Below the pieces are notes generated by a model. It was given only the letters and a program-made list of their open reading frames with translations. It was not told the DNA's origin and did not search any database. The translations under genes and the position numbers were made by a program. Positions 1 through 12,330 of a stretch of DNA of 64,000 nt are shown here, piece by piece (position 1 is the stretch's first letter; each line of letters begins with the position of its first letter). The stretch is from Galaxea fascicularis (Eukaryota > Cnidaria > Anthozoa > Scleractinia > Euphylliidae), in assembly GCA_948470475.1 (NCBI GenBank), contig OX419335.1:32769780-32833779 (forward strand), given 5' to 3'.

Positions 1-1023
1 TAACAAAACCCTCCCGTTGCCACGTGTCTATAAACACTAGCTGGTGAATCGCCACTTGTTGGTCTCTTTTCAAATAGCTTCATTGTTCCCTTCTAGTATT
101 TGCCACTTTTTGTACGTGTACACAGTCTCTTTCTTACTTTATTTTGTTGCTGGTAGTGCAACTAATTAAGCCGTCAATTTCGTTTGTTTCCATAATACCA
201 AATTTGAAATGAGTTATGAAATAAGCCACTTTTAAAATTATGCTATAGTCAATATTTAGAAGGCATGACAAACTTTGGTGAGTCAGTATAGGTTATACAT
301 CTTGCAGCAGTTTGCTGATAATTCCAGTGGGAGCATATCGATGCCGTCTCCTTGAAGTGTAAATGTCGTAATACAATCTATTTTAAATCAACATGTGACA
401 AATAAACTTCCTGCTGAACTACTAGATAAGACCCAACATGAAGCGATGTAGAATTTGATGCAAGTATTCCAACGCTCTGCACAGCATGTGACCTCACTCG
501 ATTCATCAACAAATCATGTTTCTTCGGTCTCAATGAATATCTATATTGCCTAGTGCTCAGTGAGTGCTTTTCATTTGAAAAATGGCATAAAAATTACGTA
601 AAAGCCAAATACCACATTTCCCCCTCCAATCCCTGAATTACAAACATGTTCTGAATGAGTCCATGCCTATGATTGATGTTTTAGATTCCACAGGACACTT
701 TCCTAAAAGATTTTTACTTTTAATATTTAATATTTGGTAAGTGAACATGAAGTTTACCATTGGCTTGCCGACAGAAGAGATATGTTTGAAAGTCAGCTCT
801 AAAATAAAGAGCAATAAAAACTTAACAATTTCATGTGGAATATCATTTGTGTACAATGTTAAGCTCTAGGATGTAAAACCTGATCAATAAATATATAATA
901 TTCCTTCCTGTCCTGTCCCTGTTGATCAAACAAATCCCAATGTTTTGCAAAAACAGAGGAACATAATACTTCACTGGTCGGATTTAATCCTCATCATTCA
1001 CCTAACAATAATTTTTTGACCCT

Positions 1024-1194
1024 TTAACCCCTAAGGGTGTCCAACAGCAGCACTGCTCAATCAAAAGGAAGTGATCAACAAGTAGAAAAGGTCTTGATCA
1101 TTTAACAAATTCTCTTCATCATCACCATAGAAAATGTACAGAAAATAGTATGGAGAATCTATATACACACTGATAGTAGTGTTTAGAGGGTTAA
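1024..1194. mobile_element. TTAA-flanked short inverted-repeat element
   Basis: The element reads TTAA-CCCCTAAGGG at its left and, on the opposite strand from the right, TTAA-CCCTCTAAAC, so both ends begin TTAACCC. TTAA target sites with CCC-type ends are the hallmark of piggyBac-type transposition; no coding sequence is inside, so it would be non-autonomous. Confidence 0.45.
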
Positions 1195-1295
1195 CTATCT
1201 TCACGCCAAGCCAACAAGTGTTAGTTTTGTTCATTGAAATAAAATATAAAGTACAACTGAGTTTTAAAATTTAATTTCTTAGGGCTATTACTAGT

Positions 1296-1322
1296 AATAA
1301 TAATAATAATAATAATAATAAT
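1296..1322. repeat. (TAA)n microsatellite
   Basis: About nine uninterrupted TAA units, in intergenic DNA. Confidence 0.9.
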
Positions 1323-1379
1323 ATTCATTTATACCACACAAATTCAATGTAAGTTTCCAAATGCGCCTTACAATAATTC

Positions 1380-1612
1380 TAATTCCTCACAATTATTCTA
1401 AAACAAATTTACAATTCTTTACAATTCTTAAATCAAATCAAATGTTGGCTTTTGCAGAGAAGGGAAAACTGGAGTACCCTGAAGAAAAACCTCTCGGAGC
1501 AGAATAGAGAACCAACAAACTCAGTCCACATATGAAGCTGAGTCCGGGAATCGCACTAGGGACACATTGGTGGAAAGGGAGTGCTCTCACCACTGCACCA
1601 ACCCTGCATGCC
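1380..1612 (-). mobile_element. tRNA-derived SINE, family 1
   Basis: Read on the minus strand, the 5' part carries a box A-like segment (TGGTGCAGTGGTGAGAGCAC, about 1594-1575) and a box B-like segment (GTGCGATTCCC). The body (GGTTCTCTATTCTGCTCCGA) matches the copy at 34131-34367, which is what makes this a repeated family. The 3' end passes into short TTTGA and AATTG repeats. RNA polymerase III transcription is an inference from the boxes. Confidence 0.65.
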
Positions 1613-2837
1613 TGGTTTCAGAAAAGGTTCATACACCATCCCTACCCCTCTGCAGGTATGGATATTTTTTCTGGACTGAGCTGCACACACAACAATGTAT
1701 ATATGGGAGGTAACAACTTCAAACATTGTTCGAGCAAGTCCTCCCCGAATTTGCAAAACCGTTCCAATTTTTTTTATGACATTCTTGTAGAAATGTTAAA
1801 CTTTGCTCTTTTCTACAATATGCTAGGACTATGTCATATTTCCCAGAAACAATTCCCCAGTCTCCCAATTCCTGGGACTTCACCACCTGAATGCCTAATG
1901 GAGGTGACTGCTTAATAGGGTGCTGCCTAATACAGGTTCAACTGTATGGAAAAAAGATGTATTTTGGTCTGAAATATTACCAAGCAACACACTGCCACCA
2001 AACACCTGAGAAACAACTGGGTCACCTCTTATGTAGCCTGCAGTGCAGCTGGGCTTGTCACTCAAGACCTTGGTGAAAACCAAGATATAGTCTGTCTCCG
2101 CAACGGCTCCCAAAAGCTTATTCTGATATGCTGCATGATTGCATGGATTTCTGTATCCATTTCTGATTGGTTAGATTTCTTACATGCTTTTTGATTGGAC
2201 ATCTGCTTACACGGCAAATCATGCAAGTCAGTGCAATGCCCAAAGTATGTAGGTGTTTTCCCCTTGATTTTCAAACAAGATGTTGATTACAGAAGAATGT
2301 TGGGAAAGAGCGTTGAAAGCGGTAAAAGAATAGTCTTCAAATCGAAGTACATTTCCTTCATTTTATTGAAAGAATTACATGTTTGAATTCAGTGATATTT
2401 CAAACCCTATACAATGTCTTTTATGGTGCTAATATTATCAACGGTTGCCATTGTAACACAATACCACTTACTTCAGAGGGTCACATCCCTGATTACTCTG
2501 GTTAATGCCAGACCATTTTACTCATCAAAGGGAGGCACCTTAGGGGTAAAAGGGTTGATTATCTCAATTTTTGAATCATGCATTTGGGCTGTCTGTGACG
2601 TGAATATGGTGTATTGTTATCTGTCTCATCCTTCGAACTATGCCGCAACAAGAAGACAAAAGTGTTGGGGTATCCTGAAGTGACTCAATCAATCAATTGC
2701 AAAGATACATTCAGGCTCTCATTGTCAGTGATTACATTGAACTGTTTCCATCCCTTCGATGGCAGTATTCTTTTGTGACTCTTTTCTGTTACACAGCAGC
2801 AAAAATTACCAGAAACAGGCTAATCAAACATAGAATA

Positions 2838-2844
2838 AAGGGGG

Positions 2845-2880
<36 letters not shown>

Positions 2881-3122
2881 GAAGTAGTACACAAAGATTT
2901 TGGTATTATCAACAGAGTTGATAAATGTAAATTGACCACCGTACAGGGATTCTAAAAGCTGACGTTTCGAGCACTAGCCCTTCGTCAGAGCGAATCCAAA
3001 TTCAAAGGGCTAGCTCGAATCCAAATGACGAAGGGCTAGCGCTCAAAACGTCAGCTTTTAGAATCCCTGTACGGTGGTCAATTTACATTTATCAACTCTG
3101 TTGATAATACCAAAATCTTTGT
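2838..3122. mobile_element. Foldback MITE, 'CTGTACGGTGGTC' family, copy 1
   Basis: An inverted repeat with arms about 2891-2992 and 3030-3122, meeting near a duplicated CGAATCC segment. The arm includes GTCAGCTTTTAGAATCCCTG. The left flank (2838-2890, GTGGTGCTGCGTCGGTGGGG) is shared with the copies at 13551-13706 and 5203-5306, so the real unit extends past the palindrome. No coding sequence. Confidence 0.75.
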
Positions 3123-4336
3123 AATCAAACATAGCTCTTCTCAAAGCAGTTTAAGATTTTTAGCATTGCGAAGTTGCGTGATCTGTTGCATAAGCAAATG
3201 TCCGATCACAAACAGCGTAACAAATTTAGCCAATCACAAATGAGTGAGAAATTACTGCAAACCTACAGATAGCAGAACCTTTTCAGAGCCGTTGCACAGA
3301 TTGTGTATACCGGTGGTATGTTCACTGTCTGCAATGCAGGTTACTCTTATGTAACTGCATGGGAATTGGAGTCCGAATACCATAAATCCACTCTCTCCTC
3401 CGCAGAGGTCTCTTTTTGTGTCATTGGGAGGCTGGGATGAGGGAAAAATGAAAGCACGCGCGGGTCGATGGGAAGGAGAAAGAGAGAAGAGGAGACCTCT
3501 GCTATATAATGTGCAGTTCTCTGGCAATGGCAGAACCAGAGAAAGATTTAGAGGATTTTGAGTTCTCATTTAAAGATCTAAGTATAGAAGGTTAGTAGAC
3601 ACAATTTGGGGCTGATCCATTCCTGTTTGAGGTTTTTTTTTTAACTGTTTGTGGTTTACATTTTCATGAGTGTCTGCAGAAATAAAAATAAATGTTTACA
3701 ACTTTCATTGTCTTTAGTCAGTGCTTAGGTTTCGTGTCCCTGTTAAGTAAATAGGGTTACTGAACCGTTTGCAGTCGAAGTCTGCCGAACCATTCAATGA
3801 ACTTGCTGTGAAAATCCTCAAAAAGTGCATGCCTTGCATCTCACAAGATCAACACTCATCGAGGTGTTTCGATCTATGTTTCAAAAATGTTGATTTATTT
3901 CGTCTCTCTTGGCGAAAAACTTTACTTGGCCGTGATTTTGCAAAAAATTACAGCAAACCTCTCACATTTTGCCCCACAAGGAAGTGAGAACACTTGTTTT
4001 TCTTGTCGTACTGTATGTTTGGCCGTTTTGTTTACACATACATTCAACTGAAATGATACCTAGGTCACCAGTCTTTCTCGGAAATCAGGCGTCATCTTGG
4101 AAACATTATGTGGCAGAGGCTCCCGCCTTTTACCTCTTCCCATCGTCGCCTGCCCGCTTAATAATTTATTATTGTCAGCAGGAGCCTCTGCGGAGGAGAG
4201 AGATAAATCCTTGTATCAGCCTCTCCTTATAGGGAAGGGAGGCCTTGTTTCAGTTTGTGAACATGTTAGTTTGGAAAAGTAATTACGAGCACCAACTGTG
4301 CCGCTATTAAACCTTTAGGATCAGCTTTGTACATTA

Positions 4337-4497
4337 ATTGAGTGTTTTCACTCATGTGACTTTCTGCCATATTGGTTTACAAAAGAAGATGTTTGCATAA
4401 AAATAGAATGCAATTCCCAGAGGTTTGACCAAAATGGCTGCCGTTTCTTTGTTTTGGGACACCAACATGGCCGCCGTGAAGTCATGTGAAAACAATC
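4337..4497. mobile_element. Short MITE with GTGTTTTCAC-type ends
   Basis: Left end ATTGAGTGTTTTCACTCATG and right end CATGTGAAAACAATC are imperfect inverted repeats; the interior has CCAAAATGGCTGCCG and ACACCAACATGGCCGCC. The interior words recur at the 53654-53740 palindrome, suggesting one family. Confidence 0.55.
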
Positions 4498-5117
4498 TTT
4501 TCACAGTTTATGTTATTGTTCTCGCACAAATTTTTGCAAATGCTATATAATAGACAATAATTTCTGGCCACAACTTGGGAAAAATTAAATAAGCAACCCC
4601 CACGAATAAGCGTCCTCCGTCTTATACTAAATTTGGAATAAGCGCCACCGGTATCTACTAATTTTAACTTCTTAAGTGTGAAACCATGAAGTTATGAAAT
4701 TTGAGACAAAGACAAAGCGCCGTCTTGTGAAAGCAGTCACCACTGAATTATTGCGAAATCACGATGAGCAAGAGAACTGAATATGGTTACAACTTACGGA
4801 AACTACAATCAAATACATAATGCTAGGATGAACTTCGAATTCAACTAGACTTTTTTGTTCATAAATGAATTTCAAGTTGTGCGAGGACACAACGGCTTAC
4901 CCTGTCGATCAAAAGGCAAGTCAATACGCTGCCACGAATCCTAAGAGCGTAAATTGAAAATCAACCTACCTTGTACCGTACAGGAAACGTGTAGACCTAA
5001 AATCAAAGAAGTGGAAGGTCCGCCGGATCTAAAAGCAATGGAGGACATCACGGGACTCTTCGCCGCTTTCAAGAATGGCCACGTCGTGTAAGCAAGTGTG
5101 TGAGTTCCAACATGTTT

Positions 5118-5146
5118 GACGGGATACGGGATACGGGATACGGGAT
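5118..5146. repeat. 7-bp tandem repeat (ACGGGAT)n
   Basis: About four head-to-tail units of ACGGGAT, a small minisatellite. Confidence 0.85.
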
Positions 5147-5202
5147 AGTATTTTTGACACAACCCATAATTCCTCAATCACACGCTTTGACAAAAATCTC
5201 TA

Positions 5203-5306
5203 TACGATGGTCAATTTACATTATCAATATCAATTTCCTTGATAAAACCAAATTCTTGTGTACAACTTCCCGATCGACGCAGCACCACACTCCACAGTTT
5301 CTTTAA
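5203..5306. mobile_element. Partial 'CTGTACGGTGGTC' MITE, copy 2
   Basis: Matches the flank and end of the element at 2838-3122 (GATGGTCAATTTACA, then CGACGCAGCACCACA), but diverged and lacking the other arm. Confidence 0.6.
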
Positions 5307-5317
5307 GGTAGTCAGAG

Positions 5318-5476
5318 TCGGAGCGGCGTAGTTGAAGTCGTAAGGGCCCATATGACCTAGTGAAAATCAAAGATCGGAGTGGTAAGCGAAGTCATAAGCT
5401 TGACGGAATCGGAGTCGGAAGAATCAGAAAGTTTCCATTTTCTTCCGACTCCGCTTATGACTCCGTCGCATAGGGG
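5318..5476. repeat. Inverted repeat rich in GACTCCG / CGGAGTC
   Basis: Words GGAGTCGGAAGAA (about 5418) and TTCTTCCGACTCC (about 5440) form a hairpin; further GTCGGAGCGG and CTCCGTCGCA words flank it. Looks like a decayed foldback element. Confidence 0.5.
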
Positions 5477-5807
5477 CCGACCATTTAACTCTTGAGGTGG
5501 TGGGGGGTGGGGGGTGATTTCTGGTCAGCAGGATATTTCTTTCTACAGCTGTACCTCATTTCTCTGCAGGATTTTTTTTCCCTCAAGAAAGGGTCATGTG
5601 TTTACATACACAAACTGTATTTATATTTACATTGTAGTTATTGCAGTAATAGTCATAATATGGAGCTGTGTTAGACGTTTTAGCGGATGACTTGGAAAAT
5701 GATTTTTTGGAGAAGACGACGACGATTTCATCTTTTTGGCTGCAGCAACATCCATATTTGCAAAAAGAAAATTGAATCGGGAATCCTTGGATATTTTGGG
5801 CAAACGA

Positions 5808-6076
5808 TGGCAACGTATTCTCTAGATGAATTTAAAGCTCATTTTCGTAAGCAGGGGGCAACATGTGAAAATGTAGTGAGGGATGTCACGGTAATGGGAA
5901 ATATACCAGCTGGAAACCCATTCGGAAGACGTGTTATCGACCAAAGGAAGCAAATTTTGATTTATCAACGATCAGCTGAGAAGCACGCTGGAAGCAATGC
6001 AAGTCAAAGAAAAACACAAGTACCGACGACAAAACTTGATTCTTTCTCACCTGCAGGGTTGCAGTTGTCTTTTTAA
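5808..6076 (+). CDS. Unrecognised small ORF, possibly an orphan exon or decayed gene
   Basis: An ATG at 5808 opens a frame of about 89 codons reading MATYSLDEFKAHFRKQGATC, with a soluble, mixed composition unlike the repeat-derived frames around it. I do not recognise a family. It ends at a stop in a region of degenerate inverted repeats, with no clear splice partner. It may be a fragment of a dispersed gene family or chance. Low confidence. Confidence 0.2.
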
Positions 6077-6949
6077 ACGTTTGCCAACACTACCGATGAG
6101 AAAAGACACACAGTGCATCGATAAACGTTTTGGAAATCTGCCGTCGTCTTTCGGATCTTCAGCATTCTTTCTCGGAAGTTTTCCCGTGAAGAGCCTGGCA
6201 CTGGTAAGTGTGGACCAATATATGGTACAGAAATTTCCGGGAATTCCGTCCATAGCGAGAAAAAGGGAATACCGGTACCTCGTAAGGTATTACCTTTTTT
6301 CTGAAATCATGCCATCGGGATGAACCGTTCCATTTGAATTCTCGCCGGAATTACCGAAAATTCCATTCAAATGGTAAGCGCTCACGTTTTCCGTTTGGAG
6401 ATTCCGGTTGGAAATTTTGGACTACCTTTCAAGACGTTCCGAAAATTTTGGAAATGTTCCGGTCGGGAACACCAAAATAGCCTTAGTATTTACATTCCAT
6501 TTCTAAGATCTCTTTTTCCTTAGTCTACCACTCAGTCGTTCTTTGTGTCACACAAAGAGTAGCTGCGTTCAGACGGCATAATCGCTGGCACAACAAGAAG
6601 AGCCCAGTATCGGCATCGATTCATTCAGATGACTGAAACCGAAAAAAATTTAAAACTTCTTTAGTCTTCCGCCGCAAAGGTGATTCAGTGGGGGTTACCC
6701 CTGCTTCTAGCGCAGGCCATATTTGGAAAAGTAAAGGAAGTGCGTCAGACAACAGTGGCACTGTTTCAAACGGAAGTCCTTTCATCGATCACGTGATCAT
6801 GGCGGGGATTTTTCAGGAGGAAAGTGTCTTGCGTTCTTGAGCGATATTCGACAGTATTTTTACAAAGTATCGGTCTTGTTCGCCGATAAGGTTCTATGTC
6901 CCATTAACGGCAAGAACTGATTGGCGATCTGACTTCGTTTTGTGGGGAA

Positions 6950-9900
6950 ATGTCACTGGAAGACCCGTTTTTCGTCGTTAAGGAGTGAGTAAATTCACTG
7001 TTTTGCATGGTGTTTCTCTTTGAGGTTACGAACGTAGAACAGAGAAAGGACAGAAAGGGATCTTAAATTTCGCAAAGTATCGATGATCATGAAATTAAAG
7101 TCTCTATGTGGATGTATCTTCATTTCGGTGGCTGTTAGGACTGATGTTTTTTTCATTATTTGAGCATGTCTGACTGCGTACCAAGAACTTGAGTGTGACG
7201 ATTTTGCTATTTTGCAGAACATAACATGTTGGTTTTGTTTCAACTGTCCAAATTGTATTGTATCGTAATAGTTGAAAGGTTTTAAATATGGACTTTTCTC
7301 TCAGAATACCTGATGAATGTGATCGAAAAAAAAATTTGCACTGCTATTTTTCTAAATTTATATTTAATGTTGTTGGTACATGTAAATCAGCTGTCATGTG
7401 TAAGTTAGACTAATATTAGATGTAGTACTGTTGCTATTAGTTAAAAACATAGTAATGAAAACTATTGCTAGGGGTGTTGAACAGCGGAGGATGTGATGTG
7501 ATAAAGGTCACAGTCTTTTTTTATGCAGTGTAGCTTATGAAAATTGCCCCAAACTTTATTATTTGACAATTTTGTTAAATCTTCTTCAGTGTTATCAAAG
7601 GCTCATGTTTTCCTCAGTTGCACCATACGGAAATTTGGCATAAAATTGGCCAGTGACAAGAAAAAAATAATATTTCAAACGTGAGGTCAAAAAAGTATCA
7701 ACACATCTTGCTGCACTTAGCTCCCTTTGCCTAACAATTCCTGGTTCTTTTACCCTTTAACTTCCAGAAGTGATTAGCATTTAACTTATAATATCAATAC
7801 AATGTCCAGCAGACAGGTAAATGAGAAAAGACAAATTTATCAGCCAGGGGGTGTTATCTTGAGATAACCCCAAATTCTCTTTACTAATGTATAAGGAACT
7901 GTATAGCAGCTACAACCAGTTGCAAAATTGTTGAGACATTCGCCATCAAAAACGTCTCTTCTTTCTCTAAAACGCTGCTACTAACAAATCTGTGACATGC
8001 AATACTCACCCCCTCCCTCTCCCCCTTTCAAAGTTGTTCCTCAAAGTCTCGAGCATGGTGCTGCACCGTTAACAACTTTGATAAGAGGGGGAGGGGGAGT
8101 ACTCTGACAAAATATTCCTTTGTAGTATTGTTTAAAGATAGTGTGGCATATACCAGTACAATGGCATTCTTCATAATAATAATAATTATTATTTTTGACA
8201 ACCTAACTCCAGTTTGAGTGATTGTGCGATTTGTCATCCCTGCTGTTATGTGTCTGGTCTGTTGGTATGCTGTCTGTTGAGTATAATTTCATTGCTCATG
8301 TTAAGACTTACTCTTGATACCAAAATCTTTCATTGATTCTTCAGAGAAGTACAGAAGGCAGTGAATAATGTGCAGACACTTTACAGGAGATGGCAAGACT
8401 TGTTGGATAATCCTCATACTGTTGGAAAAGATGAATATAATTGGACAACAAATGAACTGCGAAACAACCTTCGAAGTATTGAATGGGATTTAGAAGATCT
8501 TGATGAAACAGTTGGGATTGTGGAAGCAAATCCACGGAAATTTAACATTGATATGACAGAGGTTAATCAAAGGAAACAGTTTATTAAACAGACTAGAGAC
8601 AATGTGAATGCTGTCAAGGAACATATGAACAGTCCTGCTGCTAAAGCCAAAGTAGAAAACTCATCAAGAGATGTGAGATTAATCTTTTTTTTCTTTTTGT
8701 AATGAACTGTTTGTTGGTTAAACCTGACAGTTGACTCCACAGTTAAATTTTTTAAAAAACTACATGTATGTTTCAATTTTATAAAGGCATTGTTGGGAAG
8801 ACGAAATGGTAAACCAAAAGATCGATATTCCAGACTGGATCAAGAGATTGAAAAGTCAAATCAAACTTTTATCGTGGACCAGCAGCAACAGCAGGAGGTA
8901 AAAAAATACAAAACATTTAGAAAACAAGATGTATTACAATTGTTACACATTTGTCATGCTAAAAGAGCAAATTACAGCAAATGTCTGTTGGGTGTATATT
9001 GTCAGAACCTAGTTTTCCAGCTTGCTTGCACATTGGATTCTATTATTAAGTATTTTTCTGTTTTTTTTTTATATTTATTTTATTTTTATTGATGAGCTTT
9101 TATTCACACCAGCAAAAGAAAAAAATTCAAATTCAAACCATTATTCCTGGATAAATACAAGATACAACTCAAAAATTTTTCTTTGTTTACTTAAAGCTGA
9201 TGATACAAGCACAAGATGAACAGTTAGATATGGTGGGACATAGTGTTGGAGTGCTTAAAACCATGGGAAAGAAAATTGGAGATGAAATTGAAGAGCAAAA
9301 TTTGTAAGTATTGAGGGGAAAAACAGCAAACTGAGTATTTGTTTTTAGCTAACAATGTTTACAGTGAGAGCCTTTAGTAACTGCTGAAACTAACCACCAT
9401 TTTGTACCATTGTTGATAATGAGTTGTGGGACTCAAAGTACCAACAAAATTAATACTTTAATGTTAGACTAGCTTTTATGCACAAATACAAATACATGTT
9501 TTTAATGGTCAATTTTATAAAAAACCTCTGTCAATCTTTTAGTCTGTAGATTAAATTTCTGAACATTTTATCATTAGCAAAAGTAGCAAATTATATCCAG
9601 TGTTGTATCCGTCAAGTGTAATATTTTTCTCCTATGTTACTGGGAGGTGTAAGAAACCTGAAAATAAGAAAATGTGCAGTTCCAGAAAAATATCGATATC
9701 ACCCACCCTGCCACAGAAGGTCAATGGAAATTCCAAGTGGAGGGGAATTGCAAAGGCCAAAGTTTTTAAAGAAAAGTATGGAAGTAAATTTGAATTTTCC
9801 AGAGTGGTAGAAGGGGCTCCAAACCAATAATTAACCTTCCATGGAAGGGGGGGAGGGGGGGGGGGAGAGTATAGATATTTTGTGAAACCACACAATGTGA

Positions 9901-11759
9901 TTGTCATACTTGCTTTTCCAGTATTGGTACAAAAACAAGGTGTACCAAAGTGCAAATTGAACTACGACATATACACCTACACTGCCTCCTGGTGATTTTT
10001 CCACTTGCTCAAAGAGGACCATAATAACGGATATTGAAAGCACATTTTGCAGTTAATACAACATGCATGTATTTAGATATAAGGCTACATTGGTGTCAGA
10101 ATGATAATTATAGGGAATCAATTTACCACCTGTATGCTAAAATGAGCTGCCAGTCTTGTAACAACTAAATTAACTTCAAAATGCAACCCTTAATTTGAGA
10201 TTGCCCCAGTTTATTACTGTGAAGTTCATGTCGTGTAAAAGAGTTGTTTATGTTTTAACATTTCAGAATATTAGATGATTTTGGACATGAATTAGAAATG
10301 ACAGACTCCAAGTTGCAACAAACTGTCCTCAAAGTAGAAAAGGTTCTAAGATTGTCTGATGGTAAGCCACGTTTGCCTTTAGAGTTTCTGTTTCTGGTTA
10401 ACTTCTTACAGTGTACAATTTGTAGTTCAGGAAATATGCATACTTCACCCACAGAGGGTCAGTGGAAACTCCAAGGGGGAGGGGGTGACAAAATAAAAAG
10501 TTTTTTGAAAAGTATGGAGCTAAATTGGAATTTCCAGTGGGATGGGGGTGCAAACCAAACAACCCTCCATAGAGGGAAGGGGGGGATATTTTCTGTAACC
10601 ACACAATGTGGGTTTGCATAATGTCTCCTACTTATCCATGCTAACATATCAGACAACACTTTCCCTGGGGATAAAAACAAGTAGTACCCAGGCTATGGTG
10701 CTTCATACAACTAAACGTGAGGCTATATCATTATGTTAAGTATTAATTTGAGCAAAAGTAGCTGGAAACCCAAAACAATAGCCCTATTCTTCTACCATGC
10801 AGGGTCCTAAAGGGGTTTAGGGCTCTGGGCCTAAAAAGGGCAGGGCTCCAGGGTTACAAGATTAATTTTTTGGGGGCTCTAGAGCTCCATAACATTTGCT
10901 TTAGGGGATCCCAGTAAAAATGGTCAGGGCTCCAGGCAGTGAAATGGTTGGGCTCCGGGATCCAAGGCAAAAAAATTCAGGGCTCTGGGGCTCCAGGGGC
11001 CACCTTCTCCCCTTTGAAACCCTGACCCTGGTAAATCTATAAAAGAGTTGTTGAAAATGGACTGCAACTTGAAAAAAGGTGGGTCCTTTTTACAGCTTTT
11101 ACATCACATACCTAGTAAAACCCAGCAGAAGCTTTGTCCTTGATGTTTTTCTCTTGGACTTCTGAGAGTAAAAAGTGTTCTTACTTTTGATTGAACCTAA
11201 AATGTTATCCCAAGACATAAAGTACCCTTGTCTCCTTTAACAGAGAGAATAAGAGGCTTAAAGGTTACAAAATCTGAGCTCTTAAAGTGGTGGACTTGTG
11301 GGAAGAGGGTGAAGCTTATAAATACCTCTTCCTAACCGAGTTCGAGGTCTGTACTGTAAGTTACGAACCAATTTTTTTTCCCGTTCGCTTATGGCCCAAG
11401 CGCGAAGCACACCGGCCATAAATGAATGGGAAAAAACGAGGATCCGTAACTTACAGTACAGACTGAGAAAAGGAGGTTGGTAAGATGTTTGTTATGTCTC
11501 TGAGGTTAATCAGGCGCAAGGAAAAGGAAACTTTCAAATTCAGTGGGCCGTACAGTGAAGTATGGCCTGCTAAATTGACCAATCACAGCGCACGTACTAA
11601 CTGAGAGATATAATAAGGGAAAAGAATGGGATGGAACTGTTATGTTATGTTCTTACTCTGTCCCTTGTTTATTTTATTGCAGACAAAAGACAAACCTGTG
11701 TACTGGTGGCACTGATTGTGATCATGATTATTATTATCATTTTATTTGTTGCACTATGA
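6950..11759 (+). CDS. STX6: Syntaxin-6 (Qc-SNARE), six coding exons, complete
   Basis: Membrane-anchored SNARE of trans-Golgi/endosome fusion. Coding exons: 6950-6984, 8345-8672, 8787-8897, 9197-9303, 10267-10361, 11683-11759; all junctions are GT-AG and phases agree, giving 250 residues (human STX6 is 255). The protein opens MSLEDPFFVVKEEVQKAVNN, matching the family start. The N-terminal three-helix domain (about residues 5-105) holds the conserved stretch WTTNELRNNLRSIEWDLEDL. The SNARE motif spans about 160-220, with the zero-layer glutamine at about residue 192 in EEQNLIL. Residues about 231-250 form a hydrophobic C-terminal anchor ending two codons after a run of isoleucines. A glutamine run (DQQQQQE) sits just before the SNARE motif, as in vertebrates. 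Introns carry two copies of a G-rich repeat and one palindromic element. Function is inferred from the family. Confidence 0.95.
7752..7930 (-). mobile_element. TTAACTCCC-type repeat, partial copy
   Basis: Reverse-oriented relative of the 45225-45430 element: shared words include GAAGTGATTAGCATTTAACT, GTCCAGCAGACAGGT and TAGCAGCTACAA. It lies in STX6 intron 1 and is truncated at one end. Confidence 0.55.
8002..8104. repeat. Small foldback repeat in STX6 intron 1
   Basis: Left arm pyrimidine-rich (CCCCCTCCCTCTCCCCCTTT, then CAAAGTTGTT) pairs with AACAACTTTG and AGAGGGGGAGGGGGAGT on the right. Ends just upstream of the exon 2 acceptor. Confidence 0.6.
9675..9899. mobile_element. G-rich MITE (AGAAAATAT-ended family), copy 1
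   Basis: Ends are inverted versions of GTGGTTCCAGAAAATAT. The inside has AATTCCAAGTGGAGGGG, a TAAAGAAAAGTATGGA segment and a poly-G tract next to CCTTCCATGG. Five copies of this family occur in the window. In STX6 intron 4. Confidence 0.7.
10421..10610. mobile_element. G-rich MITE (AGAAAATAT-ended family), copy 2
   Basis: Same order of words as copy 1 (GTCAGTGGAAACTCCAAG, AAAAGTATGGAGCTAAAT, GATATTTTCTGTAACCACA). It starts 60 bases after the STX6 exon 5 donor. Confidence 0.7.
10790..11030. repeat. GGGCTCC-rich low-complexity repeat
   Basis: Repeated variants of CAGGGCTCCAGGG and GGGCTCTGGG about every 30-45 bases. No larger unit is clear. Confidence 0.6.
11347..11464. repeat. Foldback repeat with 19-bp arms
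   Basis: GTCTGTACTGTAAGTTACG at the left is inverted as CGTAACTTACAGTACAGAC at the right. Inside, GGCCATAA and TTATGGCC-like words continue the pairing loosely. In STX6 intron 5. Confidence 0.75.
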
Positions 11760-12324
11760 TGGCATTCACATTAAATTCACATTATCTCTATGACACGATT
11801 AAGGGGCACTTGCCATGTGTCAGAACTGTCTGTTCAGAACCTCCATTTCATGAACGCTTAAGCCCTATGCACCAGTTTCGAGAATTAGATGTTTGTCAGT
11901 CTTTTGAATTTCTTTTCGATTCTCTGACTTAGTGTCATTATTATTATTATTTCAAAGTGGTGCATACCAATAATTGTTTATTATAAATGAGCCCTTGAAA
12001 AGAATATATGTGAGAGTTGGTAGACCCACACCCTCAAAATAGTGCATTATTGTCACAGTACTAACCGGTCTGGATGGCCAGTTCTAGGAAGCGCCCAAAG
12101 GGTGTGGCTAATAGCAGTGAAATAGTAAATTATGTGAGCTATTTTTTTTTGTACATCTACATATGAAACTCGGAAGAGTATTAGTCTCATGTACATTGTA
12201 TGGGTGTGGGTATCACAATTAATGATTTACAGTGAAGGTTTAGGCTTTGGTTATGTTTTCGACAGGTGGATCACTGTAGTGACTATAGTTGCCGGGTCAC
12301 AGTTGGTGAAAGGTGATTTGAGAT

Positions 12325-12330
12325 AATAAA
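12325..12330 (+). terminator. Candidate polyadenylation signal for STX6
   Basis: An AATAAA hexamer lies about 565 bases after the STX6 stop codon. It is the nearest one I noticed downstream; whether it is used cannot be told from sequence. Confidence 0.3.

Larger units (their letters stand above)
1..6949. other. Gene-poor upstream region with repeats
   Basis: No open frame here shows recognisable family similarity or a supported exon chain. The stretch holds a TTAA-flanked element (1024-1194), a (TAA)n run (about 1296-1322), a tRNA-type SINE (1380-1612), palindromic elements (2838-3122, 4337-4497), a 7-bp tandem repeat (5118-5146) and degenerate inverted repeats with many aattcc/ggaa words at about 6230-6480. 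The last few hundred bases before 6950 would hold the STX6 promoter and 5' UTR, but I see no distinctive promoter element. Confidence 0.6.

Noticed and set aside
1532..1915. 127-codon open frame near the left end
   Set aside because: It crosses a SINE and lacks protein similarity.
9632..9955. Open frames with proline runs in STX6 intron 4
   Set aside because: They are translations of the G-rich MITE.
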